Below are positions 29,401-36,363 of a DNA stretch of 64,000 bases, piece by piece. The translations under genes were made by a program, and so were the position numbers. This DNA is from Stercorarius parasiticus (Eukaryota > Chordata > Aves > Charadriiformes > Stercorariidae). The number at the start of each line of letters is the position of its first letter. The first letter of the stretch is position 1. The stretch is taken from NCBI GenBank assembly GCA_013396915.1, contig VWZL01002048.1, positions 817,744-881,743 on the forward strand, in the 5' to 3' direction. The notes beneath the pieces are model-generated. The model had not been told where the DNA came from and searched no databases. It saw only the letters and a list, made by a program, of their open reading frames with translations.

Positions 29401-32400
29401 GCAACTGCTTCAAACCCCTGGGTTTGTGCTTACACATGAAGTCAGAATATACAGCATCTTCCCAGGAACCTCGCTCTCAGCCCCTTGCACAGCACCTACC
29501 ACCAACAGTCCCACGCAGACCCCGGGAGCCCAGAAAAAAACCACGAATTCAACTCCCACTGAGCAGCAGGGGCTGCAGAAGAGCAACACGTGGTAGCTTC
29601 CCCATTCCCAGCTGAACAGTGGGGGACTCAGCACCTGGCATAGGCCCTGAAGCCACCCCAGAAGAAAAAATACCTATGAATGAAGCTCTACCTACAAACG
29701 TAGCCTACATGCTTGCTTCTGCTGCAAGGAAAAGACCTCAACTGAAGCTTGGGCTACGCCTTTTCCAGCCCCTCCTAATCACCTCCTCCAAATACAGCAT
29801 TTGTACTTCACCTGAGGTTTATTCCAACGACCATTGAGGAGTTTTCCAGTTCTTTAGGGTTGTGTGACCCCAAGTACAGGTCAGGGCTCGTACAGGCACA
29901 GCATTTTCAAATGTGAAAGTCAGAAATGATCCTATCTGTAATGTAACTATCTCTGACAGGTGTATATTGTCCAGAAAATGAGATCACTCCCACACGGATT
30001 GTGCAGCCTGCTGCTGCATGAACGTTGGGCTGCCTCTAAATGCAACAGAAATGGTCTGAAAAATGCCACCAGAATATATCACAGTGGCATTTTGATCAAG
30101 ATCCGCCATTCTGCTTGAAGAAAAGGGCCTTGACTAAGATCTGTGGGCTACGGTAGATGAGCCTGAGCGGCATAGGTGTATCCTGGAAGACCCTACAGCC
30201 AGCCACAGAATAACCAAGCAAACGTTACAAGTCTTCCTCATTTATACAGGAGAGGACCTTCAAGGCAGGGAAGACAACACAATCCATTTTAGCAAGGAAG
30301 AACATTAATCAAGATTGAACAACTTGGTGCACGAGCACAGCAGGAACCCTAGCATGAAGCAAAACCAACCATCTTGTATCGCCTCTGAATGTTAAGTGTA
30401 GATTCAACAGACATGCTTCTGAGCCTTTCCAATGTCTCCATCCCACTCTCCATTTGCAGAGCCACAATGGAGAGCCTCCCAGGAGCACACATAGGGTTTA
30501 AGAAACCCCCCGAATTAGGTATTTCATTTGTGTCAATTGCAAAGACTACACTGCAGAGCTTAGTGTCACACAGGATTTTGCATGTTCTTCCAATTTTAGA
30601 GTGAAAAAATCAGACTATACGATTAAAATTTGATAAAGTTCTGGAACACAAGATTCTTTAACTATTAATATCTTTAAAGGCCAAAACAAAAAAGGGGGAA
30701 GAGTAACATCCAAAGACTCACAGAGTACTGAAGGAAGGGAGGAATGGAGTGGGTAGGTATGGGCCATCTTGTCTTTGAAACAGGCGAAGCGCGGGCAGGT
30801 GGTCGCATTGTTAGACAGCTGCCTTCCTAATGCTGCCACCAAGCCTGGAGTGGCCCAGCTGGCACCTCACTTGCTGCCAGTGTCGACTCTCACTACAGCC
30901 TGCTGTGATCCCACACATCATGCCTGCAGGGCCACAAAGCCACAAGCAGCTGTCATGCTGAAACAATGTTCCTCTTGCCTGCTACAGCTCCTCTCTCTTG
31001 AGGTTGTCCATTCACACCCTGGCATCTCCCAGCTATGTGACTTCTTACCCAGTATCGGAGTTCCCACTGGCTTCTTGCACGGATAAGCACATTTGAGAGG
31101 TAATTCTCGCACTCCCTTGAACCCAAAGTTTAACACAAATCAGCCCTTATAATCAAGCCACTTACACATGAAAGAAGAAAACCAAACACAACTTTGTATC
31201 ATTCTTTAAAAATGCAATTCAAAGACCTACAACTCTCGTAAAGTTCTCATTGGGCTCCCATTCCCTGGCCCTGACTAAGGGCGTGGGTGAGGAGACAAAC
31301 AGAAAGCCTTGAATTCGAGTACTATGTTGGGGAAAACAGTCCAAACTGTCATAAACCAACAAGCAGGGACGGGCTGTTAGCACAAGAATGCCGCAGGCTG
31401 CAATGTCAGACAGTAGCCAGTGTTACCAGCCAAGTCACCATTTAACAAAGCACGCACGGTCATGTACACAGGTCCCCTGGCGGATACCATTTGTCCTGGT
31501 TTGAGGTAGACAAGTGTCAAGCATCTGAAGCTTTACAAAGGTGAGCAGGGGTGAAGGCATGGAACCAGGCCAGACAGAGGAGTATTCCAGTCTGGGTGTC
31601 CCTGAGCTCCTGGGGACCACTCTCAATAAACACAACAGGCTTAATGTCAACAGTTCTCCATTGAACACTGCAGAACTCCGATGACTCACCACAAGGAAAA
31701 GGGTCACCACATTTGGCTATACAAGCAATTTTTTAAAAGACAACTCAAAACCAACAGTTCTCACTCATAGCTGAGCACAGATCAAAGCAGTAAATCATTC
31801 ACTAGATTATGACAATGCAGCACAACTCAAACCCATCGGCTTCCTTCAAAAGCATCTTCAAGCTACTGCCTGAAGACGACTTTCACAGTCCATATTCTGA
31901 CCACAGGAACATGCCTTTGCAGCTTTGCTGTCCACCTGCTGCCTGGATTTTTATCCTCCTCCTTCCTGGCCTCTCAGATGGAGGGAAACTCCTGGTGGTG
32001 CCCATGGATGGAAGACATTGGCTTAGCACGTGGCTGAAAAGCTCACTGAGAGAGGACACAAAGTGCTGGTGGTTATACCAGAAGCAAGCTGGCAGATGGA
32101 AACAACACAGGCATACACTGTGAAAACACACCTACTGTCTTGCACATTAGAAGAGCTGGATGGTTCCTTGCATGAATACATTCTTACTTACCTGAAGGCT
32201 CTAGCACTACAAAACATATTGAAAACACTTACTAAGGTGTTAATATATCACTGCAAGAACCTGTTCTGCATCAGGGAAGCAACGCGATACCCTGATCAAC
32301 AGATCTCATTTCCCGGTGCAGAGCAACGCTTGCTAATTATTGTTCTCTCCCATTTGGGTTCTTCATGAGAGAACTTCCATGGTTTTATTCATTACATGGA

Positions 32401-35400
32401 GCTGTTTTGATGGGTTTGGGGTTTTTTTTGTTTGTTTGTTTGTTTGGGGTTTTTTGGTTTGTTTTTTTTTTTGTTGTTGTTGTTGTTGTTTTTTTGTTGG
32501 TTTTTTTTTTAATATTCTAGCGCATCTTTTAGCCTATCCTGTGAAATGTCCAAAGCCAGATGCTTGCAGAGGCACATGAATGAGGCAATACCCTTGAAAC
32601 TACATGTCACCCCATTCACCATTAGCGAGATTAAAGACTGCAGCAACATTAAAGTCAAGAAATGAGTCGTGAGCTTTTCTTGACATAGTTGCCGAGGTTT
32701 AAAGAACAGGTCAGATTTTGGCATCCTCTTGTTGTATACCACCTGATTAAAGATACAGATTTTTGATTTCCGGAGTTAGAGGATAGACACAGCAACGTAA
32801 ACAAAGTTCCTAACTGTTAGCAAACAACACTGAGAATCACCAAGGCATTACCTTTGAAGCTTCAACAAGTTTATCACAGGCTCCGCATTGATACAAGTTC
32901 TCATTTTCAAAGTACTCTTCTTCTACATACATGTTCCACAGGGCCTCCTCCAAGCCAGCAACACCTTTTACCGCCACTGTTAGGTCTAAGAAATCTTCCT
33001 ACGCAGAAGTACAACAAAAAGTAAGGTAGTAAGTGGTGTAAGTTCACAGTACAGTAGAAAGATGCTCATCCCATCCGCCACAGCAGATGTAAGCATTCAT
33101 TTTGCTTTCATTGCTGATGGGGAAAAAAAACCCATACATCCACAGAAGAGAAATTAATTAAAAACAAACAGACTTTTTTAAATTATGAAGAGCATAAAAG
33201 ACCGTAAAGATATGTTCATCTCTCTGCTAACTACATCTACTAAAGGCAACGCTTGCCAACTCAGAAGAAGCAGTAACACTTGTTTTTTCACCACTGAGTC
33301 ACAGCCTGATGTAGATGATTTAGAAAATGCCAGCCAAGACTTAACAATGAACTCATGCCTAATTTTCACATTTTCAAGTCTGCAGCGCTCTAACCAATAC
33401 ACACTACCTAGATTCAACAAGGCCACCAGTGACACTCAAGAAATATGTAATTATTTTTGGAGCTTTAAAAAAAAAAAGAACATTTAAAATATCTTCAACA
33501 GACTGAACGCAAATCTATCCCGGAAAATCATCTGGCTTTACCTGTCTCTCACTGATATTCTTGCATTCTTTACAAACAATCTGGTTGACAACAATCCCAT
33601 GGTACAGTCGGTTAATAAGGTCATGGCCTGAAGTCCCCACAAGGGATGTTTCCAAAGCACTGAACAGGATCCGATTTAATTCTTGCACATCATGCTGCCT
33701 CATTTCCTGCATGATAAAAAAAAACAAACTTGAAGAAATAAAATAGTACCATCTGCTTTGCTTATTGCTTAAAAACAACATACGTTAACTGTGACAAAGA
33801 CAGCTGCTTCAATGACTTACCCATACCCATTTATAGTAAATACCCATTTACTACCTTGAGTAGTAAATTACTACCTTTATTATAATTTGTAATTCTTAAT
33901 CTAGTTATGCTCTCTTAGTAGCTACGTAAACTATAACCCACGCAAGACACTTTCACTTGGGTAGATTTAGACTAAATGCTGAGTTACACAGTTCAATTTA
34001 GGTAAGGATCTAAGTATTTGAAGGACAAGAACCCTAATTACTGTTGAAAAAACATTCCTGTAAAAACAAAGGAAAAGCTACTGAAATCGTATCTAATGGA
34101 ACAAGTTTCTTCTGTTTCTCACTGCAAACAATTGGCATGTACTTCATGTGGAGTATACAACAATAGTTGACTCAGTTCAACGCTGTCTCTGCAGCTTGAA
34201 GTATTTTAAGATATTTCTTAAATGTCAAACTTCAAACAAAAATCTTAATTCAGAAAAAAGTTTTTCGATGGTGGTGTCACTGATAGTGCTTTGTACCTCA
34301 TGACTGTTCCACCCAAAGCTCTCGGTAAGGTCTGTCGTAGATGCAGCCTGCTGGTCCAAGAGCAGAAGCTGAGCAAATAACCGTTGAAGTTGTAATGGAA
34401 TTATTCGAACCTAGAAAGAAAAAACAAAATATACCCAGCAGATCAGAAAGTCTTCAAGCCAATCATTTAAATAAAAAGGAAAATAAAAGAAAAAGAATTT
34501 CTTACAAAACTTGTCATAAACCACCACTCTATGGCTTTCATAGGTTACTCAATTCACACCAAAACATCAGTCAGACTTGGTTCCCAAAAATCTATAGTGC
34601 CTCACCTTACTCAGCCAAATACAGTCATGGAACATACGCTTTGTGATAAAGCAAAACTGTACAGATAAAAATTAAGCCATCACCACAATAAAAAAGGACA
34701 ACTTCCTCTGATATTTTTCATAATACTAAACCCTAAGAACTCAGCTACAAGACATCATGACGTACAGATTTAGCACGGGCTACTCCTTGCTCAGTAAAGG
34801 GTTTTGGTGGAGGGGTGGAACGAGATGGGAAGGAGAATGGTTAATGTTCACAAGCTTAATCAGTTACCTATATTTATCTTTGGCTTATCAAGAAAAAAAT
34901 TTTGCAAGTACCCAAGTTGTGCCACTTTAACTAAAGAATTAAATTCTGTAGTCAACTTTAGTACACACTTTTTAAACAAAGATTAAATTCCAATCCCGTA
35001 CCATCTTGTACATGGGAGGGCAGTTAAACCCTCAGACAGCATCAGTGCAGTTATCCAGGCTGCACGCATTTACTTTTTTTTTCCACCCCGGTAACAAGTA
35101 AGTCGTAGCACTGTAGCTTCAATTAGAGGGTGGAAAAAAAAAAAAATCTCTTATAAGAAAGGACTGTAAAGACTTTGAGATTGTTCCTGCACCCCATGAA
35201 GACAAAATAACCTCTGCTATCAATTTCAGCAGAAATAGGCTCAATATCTTAAAGATGTCCCTGCTTACTGCAGGAGAGTTGGACTAGATGACCTTTAAAG
35301 GTCCCTTCCAACCCAACACATTCTATGACCCTACTTTTGAAGCAAAAGCTTACGGCACTGAAAACTTTGGGCAAAATCAAGGATCAGCCAATCAAACTGC

Positions 35401-36345
35401 CTTTCAGCATCAAAGTTCGGCTTTCATTCATTCTCGTAAGAAGTTTCATGCAAATTGAAACAATATTCTTCTGAATCAATATTCAGCAGTGACTAATGAC
35501 AAGAAAATTTTAAATACCTTTGCATCTGGTTTACTGCTATCATGCAGAGTCCCAAGTTCTTCAGGTCCTAGAGCAAACAGCGCCTCTGTAAATGTAAAGA
35601 AAAACGCCTATTTAAAAAAAGAAAAAAAGTCTCCTCTTTAAAGATTTATTGTATTTTAACAGCCAAGCATTTTCATGCTATTCCTTTTTGCAAATTAGGA
35701 CATTAAGCAACATTTCTGAGCATCATTCATCCTTACAACTGGTTCAAGCTATAACAGTAAAGCATACATAAGCATGAAAGTTTGGAGTTTCGTTTTTTTT
35801 TTTTGTTTGTTTTTTGTTTTTTTAGGAACTGTGGTGGTTGGATTGAAAAACTGAATGACGCTTAATGGACAGCAGTAACCTCTCTTATGTACACAAACTG
35901 TAGACTGTCTACCTTTAAGAAAATTTAATGTTTAAAACACTTATATTTTGTGCAGAAGAGGCTATACTAGTTCTACAGACCAATAGCTCAGAGTATTCTG
36001 TAATAACTTATTTGTAGTGAACTGAAAGAAACCGTTCCTGAAAACAAACTGTGTTTGTGGCGTTTCTTTAATATATAACTAGAAATGGAAGTCACGGTAA
36101 AAAAATCAATTCCAACATTACTTTAAGAAGACTTTGAACACATTACCTCTAAATTCGGGTGTGAAAAGCAGAGTCTGCAGAAGGGAATTGAGGTAGCAGG
36201 TTCCACCCTGATTTTTGATACCACTTAGGTTGGTGAAATCCCTGGGAGCTGGAGGCTCAGAATCTCTAGGCTTTGCTTTCTTCCCTTTTCCACAATGATT
36301 GTTTGAAATAAAGGAAAAATCCTCTTCAAATAAGTCCCCAAACAT
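2382..36345 (-). CDS. USP40: USP40, ubiquitin-specific protease 40 (complete coding sequence, 31 coding exons)
   Basis: Cysteine deubiquitinase of peptidase family C19, which removes ubiquitin from proteins. Joining coding exons 36147-36345, 35518-35585, 34297-34410, 33542-33706, 32852-32998, 28893-29036, 27807-27935, 27205-27306, 26781-26888, 25489-25807, 24897-24978, 23670-23841, 22754-22838, 21619-21689, 20174-20493, 19247-19373, 18442-18499, 17729-17782, 15992-16080, 15275-15361, 14418-14454, 12490-12554, 11838-11912, 7560-7686, 6336-6430, 4973-5091, 4540-4605, 4092-4302, 3857-3952, 2912-3006 and 2382-2490 gives 1,244 residues, close to the human length of about 1,235. The Cys box ([10 protein letters not shown], Cys50) and His box ([11 protein letters not shown], His305) are intact. 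The fingers region shows only one CxxC pair (Cys220/Cys223). After residue ~480 comes a long C-terminal region with ubiquitin-like folds in this family. All borders are GT-AG. Identification rests on family resemblance throughout. Confidence 0.95.
2912..3006 (-). CDS. USP40: USP40 coding exon 30
   Basis: Encodes residues 1178-1208 ([20 protein letters not shown] onward) and a charged tail. It has 95 nt, leaving in phase 2 with the donor AAAG/GTATTG. Confidence 0.92.
3857..3952 (-). CDS. USP40: USP40 coding exon 29 (basic cluster)
   Basis: Encodes residues 1146-1177. It contains a strongly basic run, KRKRKKK, followed by [15 protein letters not shown]. The basic run could act as a nuclear localisation signal, which is inference only. 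It has 96 nt and is in phase 0. Confidence 0.93.
4092..4302 (-). CDS. USP40: USP40 coding exon 28
   Basis: Encodes residues 1075-1145, including [20 protein letters not shown] and the end [10 protein letters not shown]. It has 211 nt with the acceptor GATGACAG and donor TGG/GTAAGC. Confidence 0.94.
4540..4605 (-). CDS. USP40: USP40 coding exon 27
   Basis: Encodes residues 1053-1074 ([20 protein letters not shown] onward). It has 66 nt, is in phase 2 at both ends, and has the donor TGGG/GTAAGA. Confidence 0.9.
4973..5091 (-). CDS. USP40: USP40 coding exon 26
   Basis: Encodes residues 1014-1052 ([20 protein letters not shown] onward) plus two bases. It has 119 nt with the donor CTCAA/GTAGGT. 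Confidence 0.9.
6336..6430 (-). CDS. USP40: USP40 coding exon 25
   Basis: Encodes residues 982-1013 ([20 protein letters not shown] inside it). It has 95 nt, enters in phase 1, and has the donor CAG/GTTAGA. Confidence 0.9.
7560..7686 (-). CDS. USP40: USP40 coding exon 24
   Basis: Encodes residues 940-981, starting [13 protein letters not shown], and aligns with the mammalian segment GFLKVPIWWYQ. The remainder is weakly conserved. It has 127 nt with the donor GGAG/GTAAGC. Confidence 0.88.
10316..10403. repeat. 17-bp minisatellite, about five copies
   Basis: The unit AGAGAAGAGCCCATGGC repeats head to tail with almost no divergence inside a USP40 intron. Seventeen is not a multiple of three, so successive copies cycle through all frames and create repetitive open frames on both strands that are not genes. 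Confidence 0.9.
11160..11358 (+). mobile_element. CR1 LINE 3' fragment
   Basis: The translated frame retains the CR1 ORF2 C-terminal pattern ([18 protein letters not shown]). It is followed by the characteristic 3' end with AGGTGATCTTTAAAG, CCCTTCCAACCCAAACC and a final CTATGAT. It is in the sense orientation on the plus strand and truncated at its 5' end, as is usual for CR1. Confidence 0.85.
11838..11912 (-). CDS. USP40: USP40 coding exon 23
   Basis: Encodes residues 915-939 ([20 protein letters not shown] onward), a ubiquitin-like segment. It has 75 nt, is in phase 0, and has the donor AAG/GTAAAA. Confidence 0.92.
12490..12554 (-). CDS. USP40: USP40 coding exon 22
   Basis: Encodes residues 893-914 ([20 protein letters not shown] onward). 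It has 65 nt, enters in phase 1, and has the donor GAA/GTAAGA. The ~660-bp duplicated block lies in the adjoining intron. Confidence 0.9.
12618..13276. repeat. Direct duplication, copy 1 (~660 bp)
   Basis: Nearly identical to 13278-13931, offset 660 bp, within a USP40 intron. This copy contains an N at 12886 beside a small extra repeat (about 10 bases), and its junction with copy 2 is another N at 13277. It includes poly-A and G-rich tracts. The Ns at the junctions make an assembly artefact at least as likely as a true tandem duplication. Confidence 0.92.
13278..13931. repeat. Direct duplication, copy 2 (~654 bp)
   Basis: Second copy of the block at 12618-13276. Differences sit mainly in homopolymers (a G run near 13561-13580) and around an N at 13717, as expected from long-read or unmerged-haplotype error. 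No coding exon is inside either copy. Confidence 0.92.
14418..14454 (-). CDS. USP40: USP40 coding exon 21 (37 nt)
   Basis: The smallest exon, encoding residues 881-892 ([12 protein letters not shown]) plus one base. Its acceptor is CTTTTTTTCAG and its donor CAG/GTTAGT. It was chosen because it restores the frame between exons 20 and 22. Confidence 0.85.
15275..15361 (-). CDS. USP40: USP40 coding exon 20
   Basis: Encodes residues 852-880, including [14 protein letters not shown]. It has 87 nt, is in phase 0, and has the donor GAG/GTAAGT. Confidence 0.92.
15992..16080 (-). CDS. USP40: USP40 coding exon 19
   Basis: Encodes residues 822-851 ([20 protein letters not shown] onward). It has 89 nt, enters in phase 1, and has the donor CAG/GTATAG. 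Confidence 0.9.
16300..16860 (-). mobile_element. Degenerate CR1 LINE fragment (antisense)
   Basis: Read on the plus strand it begins with the reversed CR1 end (AGGTTGGAAGGGATCTCTGTAG, GTCCAAACCTCTGCTCAAAGCAG). It runs into the internal landmarks CTTCAGGCTGGAAAAACCCAAC, CATATGCTCCAGCTCCCAGACC and CCTCTGGACTGGCTC. It therefore lies on the minus strand, the same orientation as USP40, in the intron before coding exon 19. Many mismatches indicate an old copy. Confidence 0.75.
17729..17782 (-). CDS. USP40: USP40 coding exon 18
   Basis: Small exon of 54 nt encoding residues 804-821 ([18 protein letters not shown]), in phase 1 at both ends, with the donor CCAG/GTAAAT. Confidence 0.88.
18442..18499 (-). 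CDS. USP40: USP40 coding exon 17
   Basis: Small exon of 58 nt encoding residues 785-803 ([19 protein letters not shown]), with the acceptor CTTTTAG and donor CTAG/GTAGGT. Confidence 0.88.
19247..19373 (-). CDS. USP40: USP40 coding exon 16
   Basis: Encodes residues 742-784, with [11 protein letters not shown] and [13 protein letters not shown]. It has 127 nt, enters in phase 2, and has the donor ACA/GTAAGA. Confidence 0.92.
20174..20493 (-). CDS. USP40: USP40 coding exon 15
   Basis: Encodes residues 636-741 plus two bases, including [14 protein letters not shown] and the closing [11 protein letters not shown]. It is the longest coding exon at 320 nt, with the donor AGAG/GTAACC. Confidence 0.92.
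21619..21689 (-). CDS. USP40: USP40 coding exon 14
   Basis: Encodes residues 612-635 ([20 protein letters not shown] onward), which reads as a ubiquitin-like strand-turn. It has 71 nt, enters in phase 1 and exits in phase 0. Confidence 0.92.
22754..22838 (-). CDS. USP40: USP40 coding exon 13
   Basis: Encodes residues 584-611 ([20 protein letters not shown] onward) plus one base. It has 85 nt with the donor GATG/GTAAGA. Confidence 0.92.
22849..22876. repeat. A-rich/TA microsatellite
   Basis: A run of A followed by (TA)n and more A, immediately upstream (minus-strand sense) of the acceptor of USP40 coding exon 13. It is low-complexity sequence with no sign of function. Confidence 0.7.
23670..23841 (-). 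CDS. USP40: USP40 coding exon 12
   Basis: Encodes residues 526-583 ([17 protein letters not shown] onward), the start of the ubiquitin-like C-terminal region. It has 172 nt with the donor CAG/GTATTT. Confidence 0.93.
24897..24978 (-). CDS. USP40: USP40 coding exon 11
   Basis: Encodes residues 499-525 ([20 protein letters not shown] onward), entering in phase 1 and leaving in phase 2. It has 82 nt and follows a TTGTTGCAG acceptor. Confidence 0.9.
25489..25807 (-). CDS. USP40: USP40 coding exon 10
   Basis: Encodes residues 393-498 plus one base. The first two thirds are variable and charged. The end ([14 protein letters not shown], then [14 protein letters not shown]) is the conserved closing segment of the USP catalytic domain. 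It has 319 nt with a GAAG/GTACAC donor. Confidence 0.93.
26781..26888 (-). CDS. USP40: USP40 coding exon 9
   Basis: Encodes residues 357-392 ([20 protein letters not shown]), well conserved with mammalian USP40. It has 108 nt, is in phase 0, and has the donor AAG/GTAATA. Confidence 0.92.
27205..27306 (-). CDS. USP40: USP40 coding exon 8
   Basis: Encodes residues 323-356, an acidic linker ([10 protein letters not shown]) ending in [12 protein letters not shown]. It has 102 nt, is in phase 0, and has the donor GAG/GTATGG. Confidence 0.9.
27807..27935 (-). CDS. USP40: USP40 coding exon 7 (catalytic His box)
   Basis: Encodes residues 280-322 with the His box [16 protein letters not shown] (His305) and GNWQLQ after it. 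The usual WxxFDD-type third catalytic motif is not obvious across the junction to exon 8, where the sequence runs QLQ-EEED. It has 129 nt, is in phase 0, and has the donor CAA/GTAAGT. Confidence 0.95.
28893..29036 (-). CDS. USP40: USP40 coding exon 6
   Basis: Encodes residues 232-279, with the USP palm segment [17 protein letters not shown]. It has 144 nt, is in phase 0, and has the donor CAG/GTTTGT. Confidence 0.94.
29641..29900. repeat. Paralogous block 1 (copy in USP40 intron)
   Basis: Shares sequence with 39770-39965, for example GCTTCTGCTGCAAGGAA and AGGCCCTGNNGAAGCC, but with many differences. It is part of a larger duplicated segment that ends in a UGT1A first exon. Confidence 0.6.
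30772..31135. repeat. Paralogous block 2 (copy in USP40 intron)
   Basis: Closely matches 40022-40392. Shared landmarks include CTGCCTTCCTAATGCTGCCA, CTTGCTGCCAGTGT and CGCACTCCCTTGAACCCA. Open frames in both copies are similar only because the DNA is duplicated, and no protein family is recognisable. Confidence 0.8.
31790..31802. promoter_or_regulatory. Decayed HNF1-like site of relic exon
   Basis: GTAAATCATTCAC sits 121 bp before the relic ATG, at exactly the spacing of the better site (GTGAATCATTAAC) before the intact exon at 41944. Two mismatches to GTTAATNATTAAC indicate decay with the exon. Confidence 0.4.
31911..32379 (+). pseudogene. UGT1A first-exon pseudogene inside USP40 intron
   Basis: The translation begins [20 protein letters not shown] with a signal peptide and [13 protein letters not shown], very close to the intact exon at 41944. 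A 7-bp deletion just after HWLS shifts the frame. The frame then continues as [17 protein letters not shown] and [17 protein letters not shown] larger deletion removes the TDP segment holding the catalytic Asp, and the exon stops at about 32379, next to a T-rich tract, with no donor. It cannot encode a UGT. It lies antisense to USP40 between coding exons 5 and 6. The flanking 250 bp upstream are also paralogous to those of the intact exon, so it arose by DNA duplication rather than from mRNA. Confidence 0.9.
32407..32514. repeat. T-rich low-complexity tract
   Basis: Runs of T mixed with GTTT and GTT repeats (TTTGTTTGTTTG, TTGTTGTTG). It begins just past the point where the UGT1A relic loses similarity and may mark the breakpoint of the duplication. 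Confidence 0.75.
32852..32998 (-). CDS. USP40: USP40 coding exon 5 (fingers CxxC)
   Basis: Encodes residues 183-231, with [10 protein letters not shown] followed by the only visible zinc-finger-type pair, YQCGACDK (Cys220 and Cys223). It has 147 nt and is in phase 0. The following 3.8-kb intron contains the UGT1A first-exon relic. Confidence 0.94.
33542..33706 (-). CDS. USP40: USP40 coding exon 4
   Basis: Encodes residues 128-182, including the USP motif [10 protein letters not shown] (the QQDAxEF-type box) and CKECKN. It has 165 nt, is in phase 0, and has the donor CAG/GTAAAG. Confidence 0.94.
34297..34410 (-). CDS. USP40: USP40 coding exon 3
   Basis: Encodes residues 90-127, including the stretch [12 protein letters not shown] and a TESFGW segment typical of USP catalytic cores. 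It is a phase 0 exon of 114 nt with a GAG/GTACAA donor. Confidence 0.93.
35262..35333 (+). mobile_element. CR1 LINE 3' terminal fragment
   Basis: A short 3' end of CR1: GAGTTGGACTAGATGACC, then TTTAAAGGTCCCTTCCAACC and CATTCTATGACCC. It is on the plus strand within a USP40 intron, antisense to that gene. Confidence 0.85.
35518..35585 (-). CDS. USP40: USP40 coding exon 2
   Basis: Encodes residues 67-89 ([12 protein letters not shown] onward) of the catalytic domain. It enters in phase 1 and exits in phase 0 with an AAG/GTATTT donor. Confidence 0.93.
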
Positions 36346-36363
36346 TGTGAAGGCAGAACAGTC
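36147..36363 (-). CDS. USP40: USP40 coding exon 1 (start codon, catalytic Cys)
   Basis: The acceptor is a T-rich tract ending in AAG just before 36363. Eighteen untranslated bases precede the ATG at 36345. The exon encodes residues 1-66 plus one base, beginning [10 protein letters not shown] and containing the Cys box with the nucleophile at residue 50. The donor GTAATG follows 36147. The start matches the known USP40 N terminus. Confidence 0.93.

Larger units (their letters stand above)
29037..32851. other. USP40 intron carrying UGT1A-derived sequence
   Basis: A 3.8-kb intron between coding exons 5 and 6. Three blocks (29641-29900, 30772-31135, 31654-32379) are paralogous and in the same order as blocks at 39770-42460 in front of and inside the first UGT1A exon. 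The stretch 29900-30770 has no counterpart there and nothing recognisable in it. Confidence 0.7.

Noticed and set aside
30769..31086. 105-codon open frame similar to one at 39790-40347, suggesting a conserved protein
   Set aside because: The similarity is at DNA level across non-coding flanks as well, and the two frames contain different starts and ends. It is a duplicated block, not a gene.
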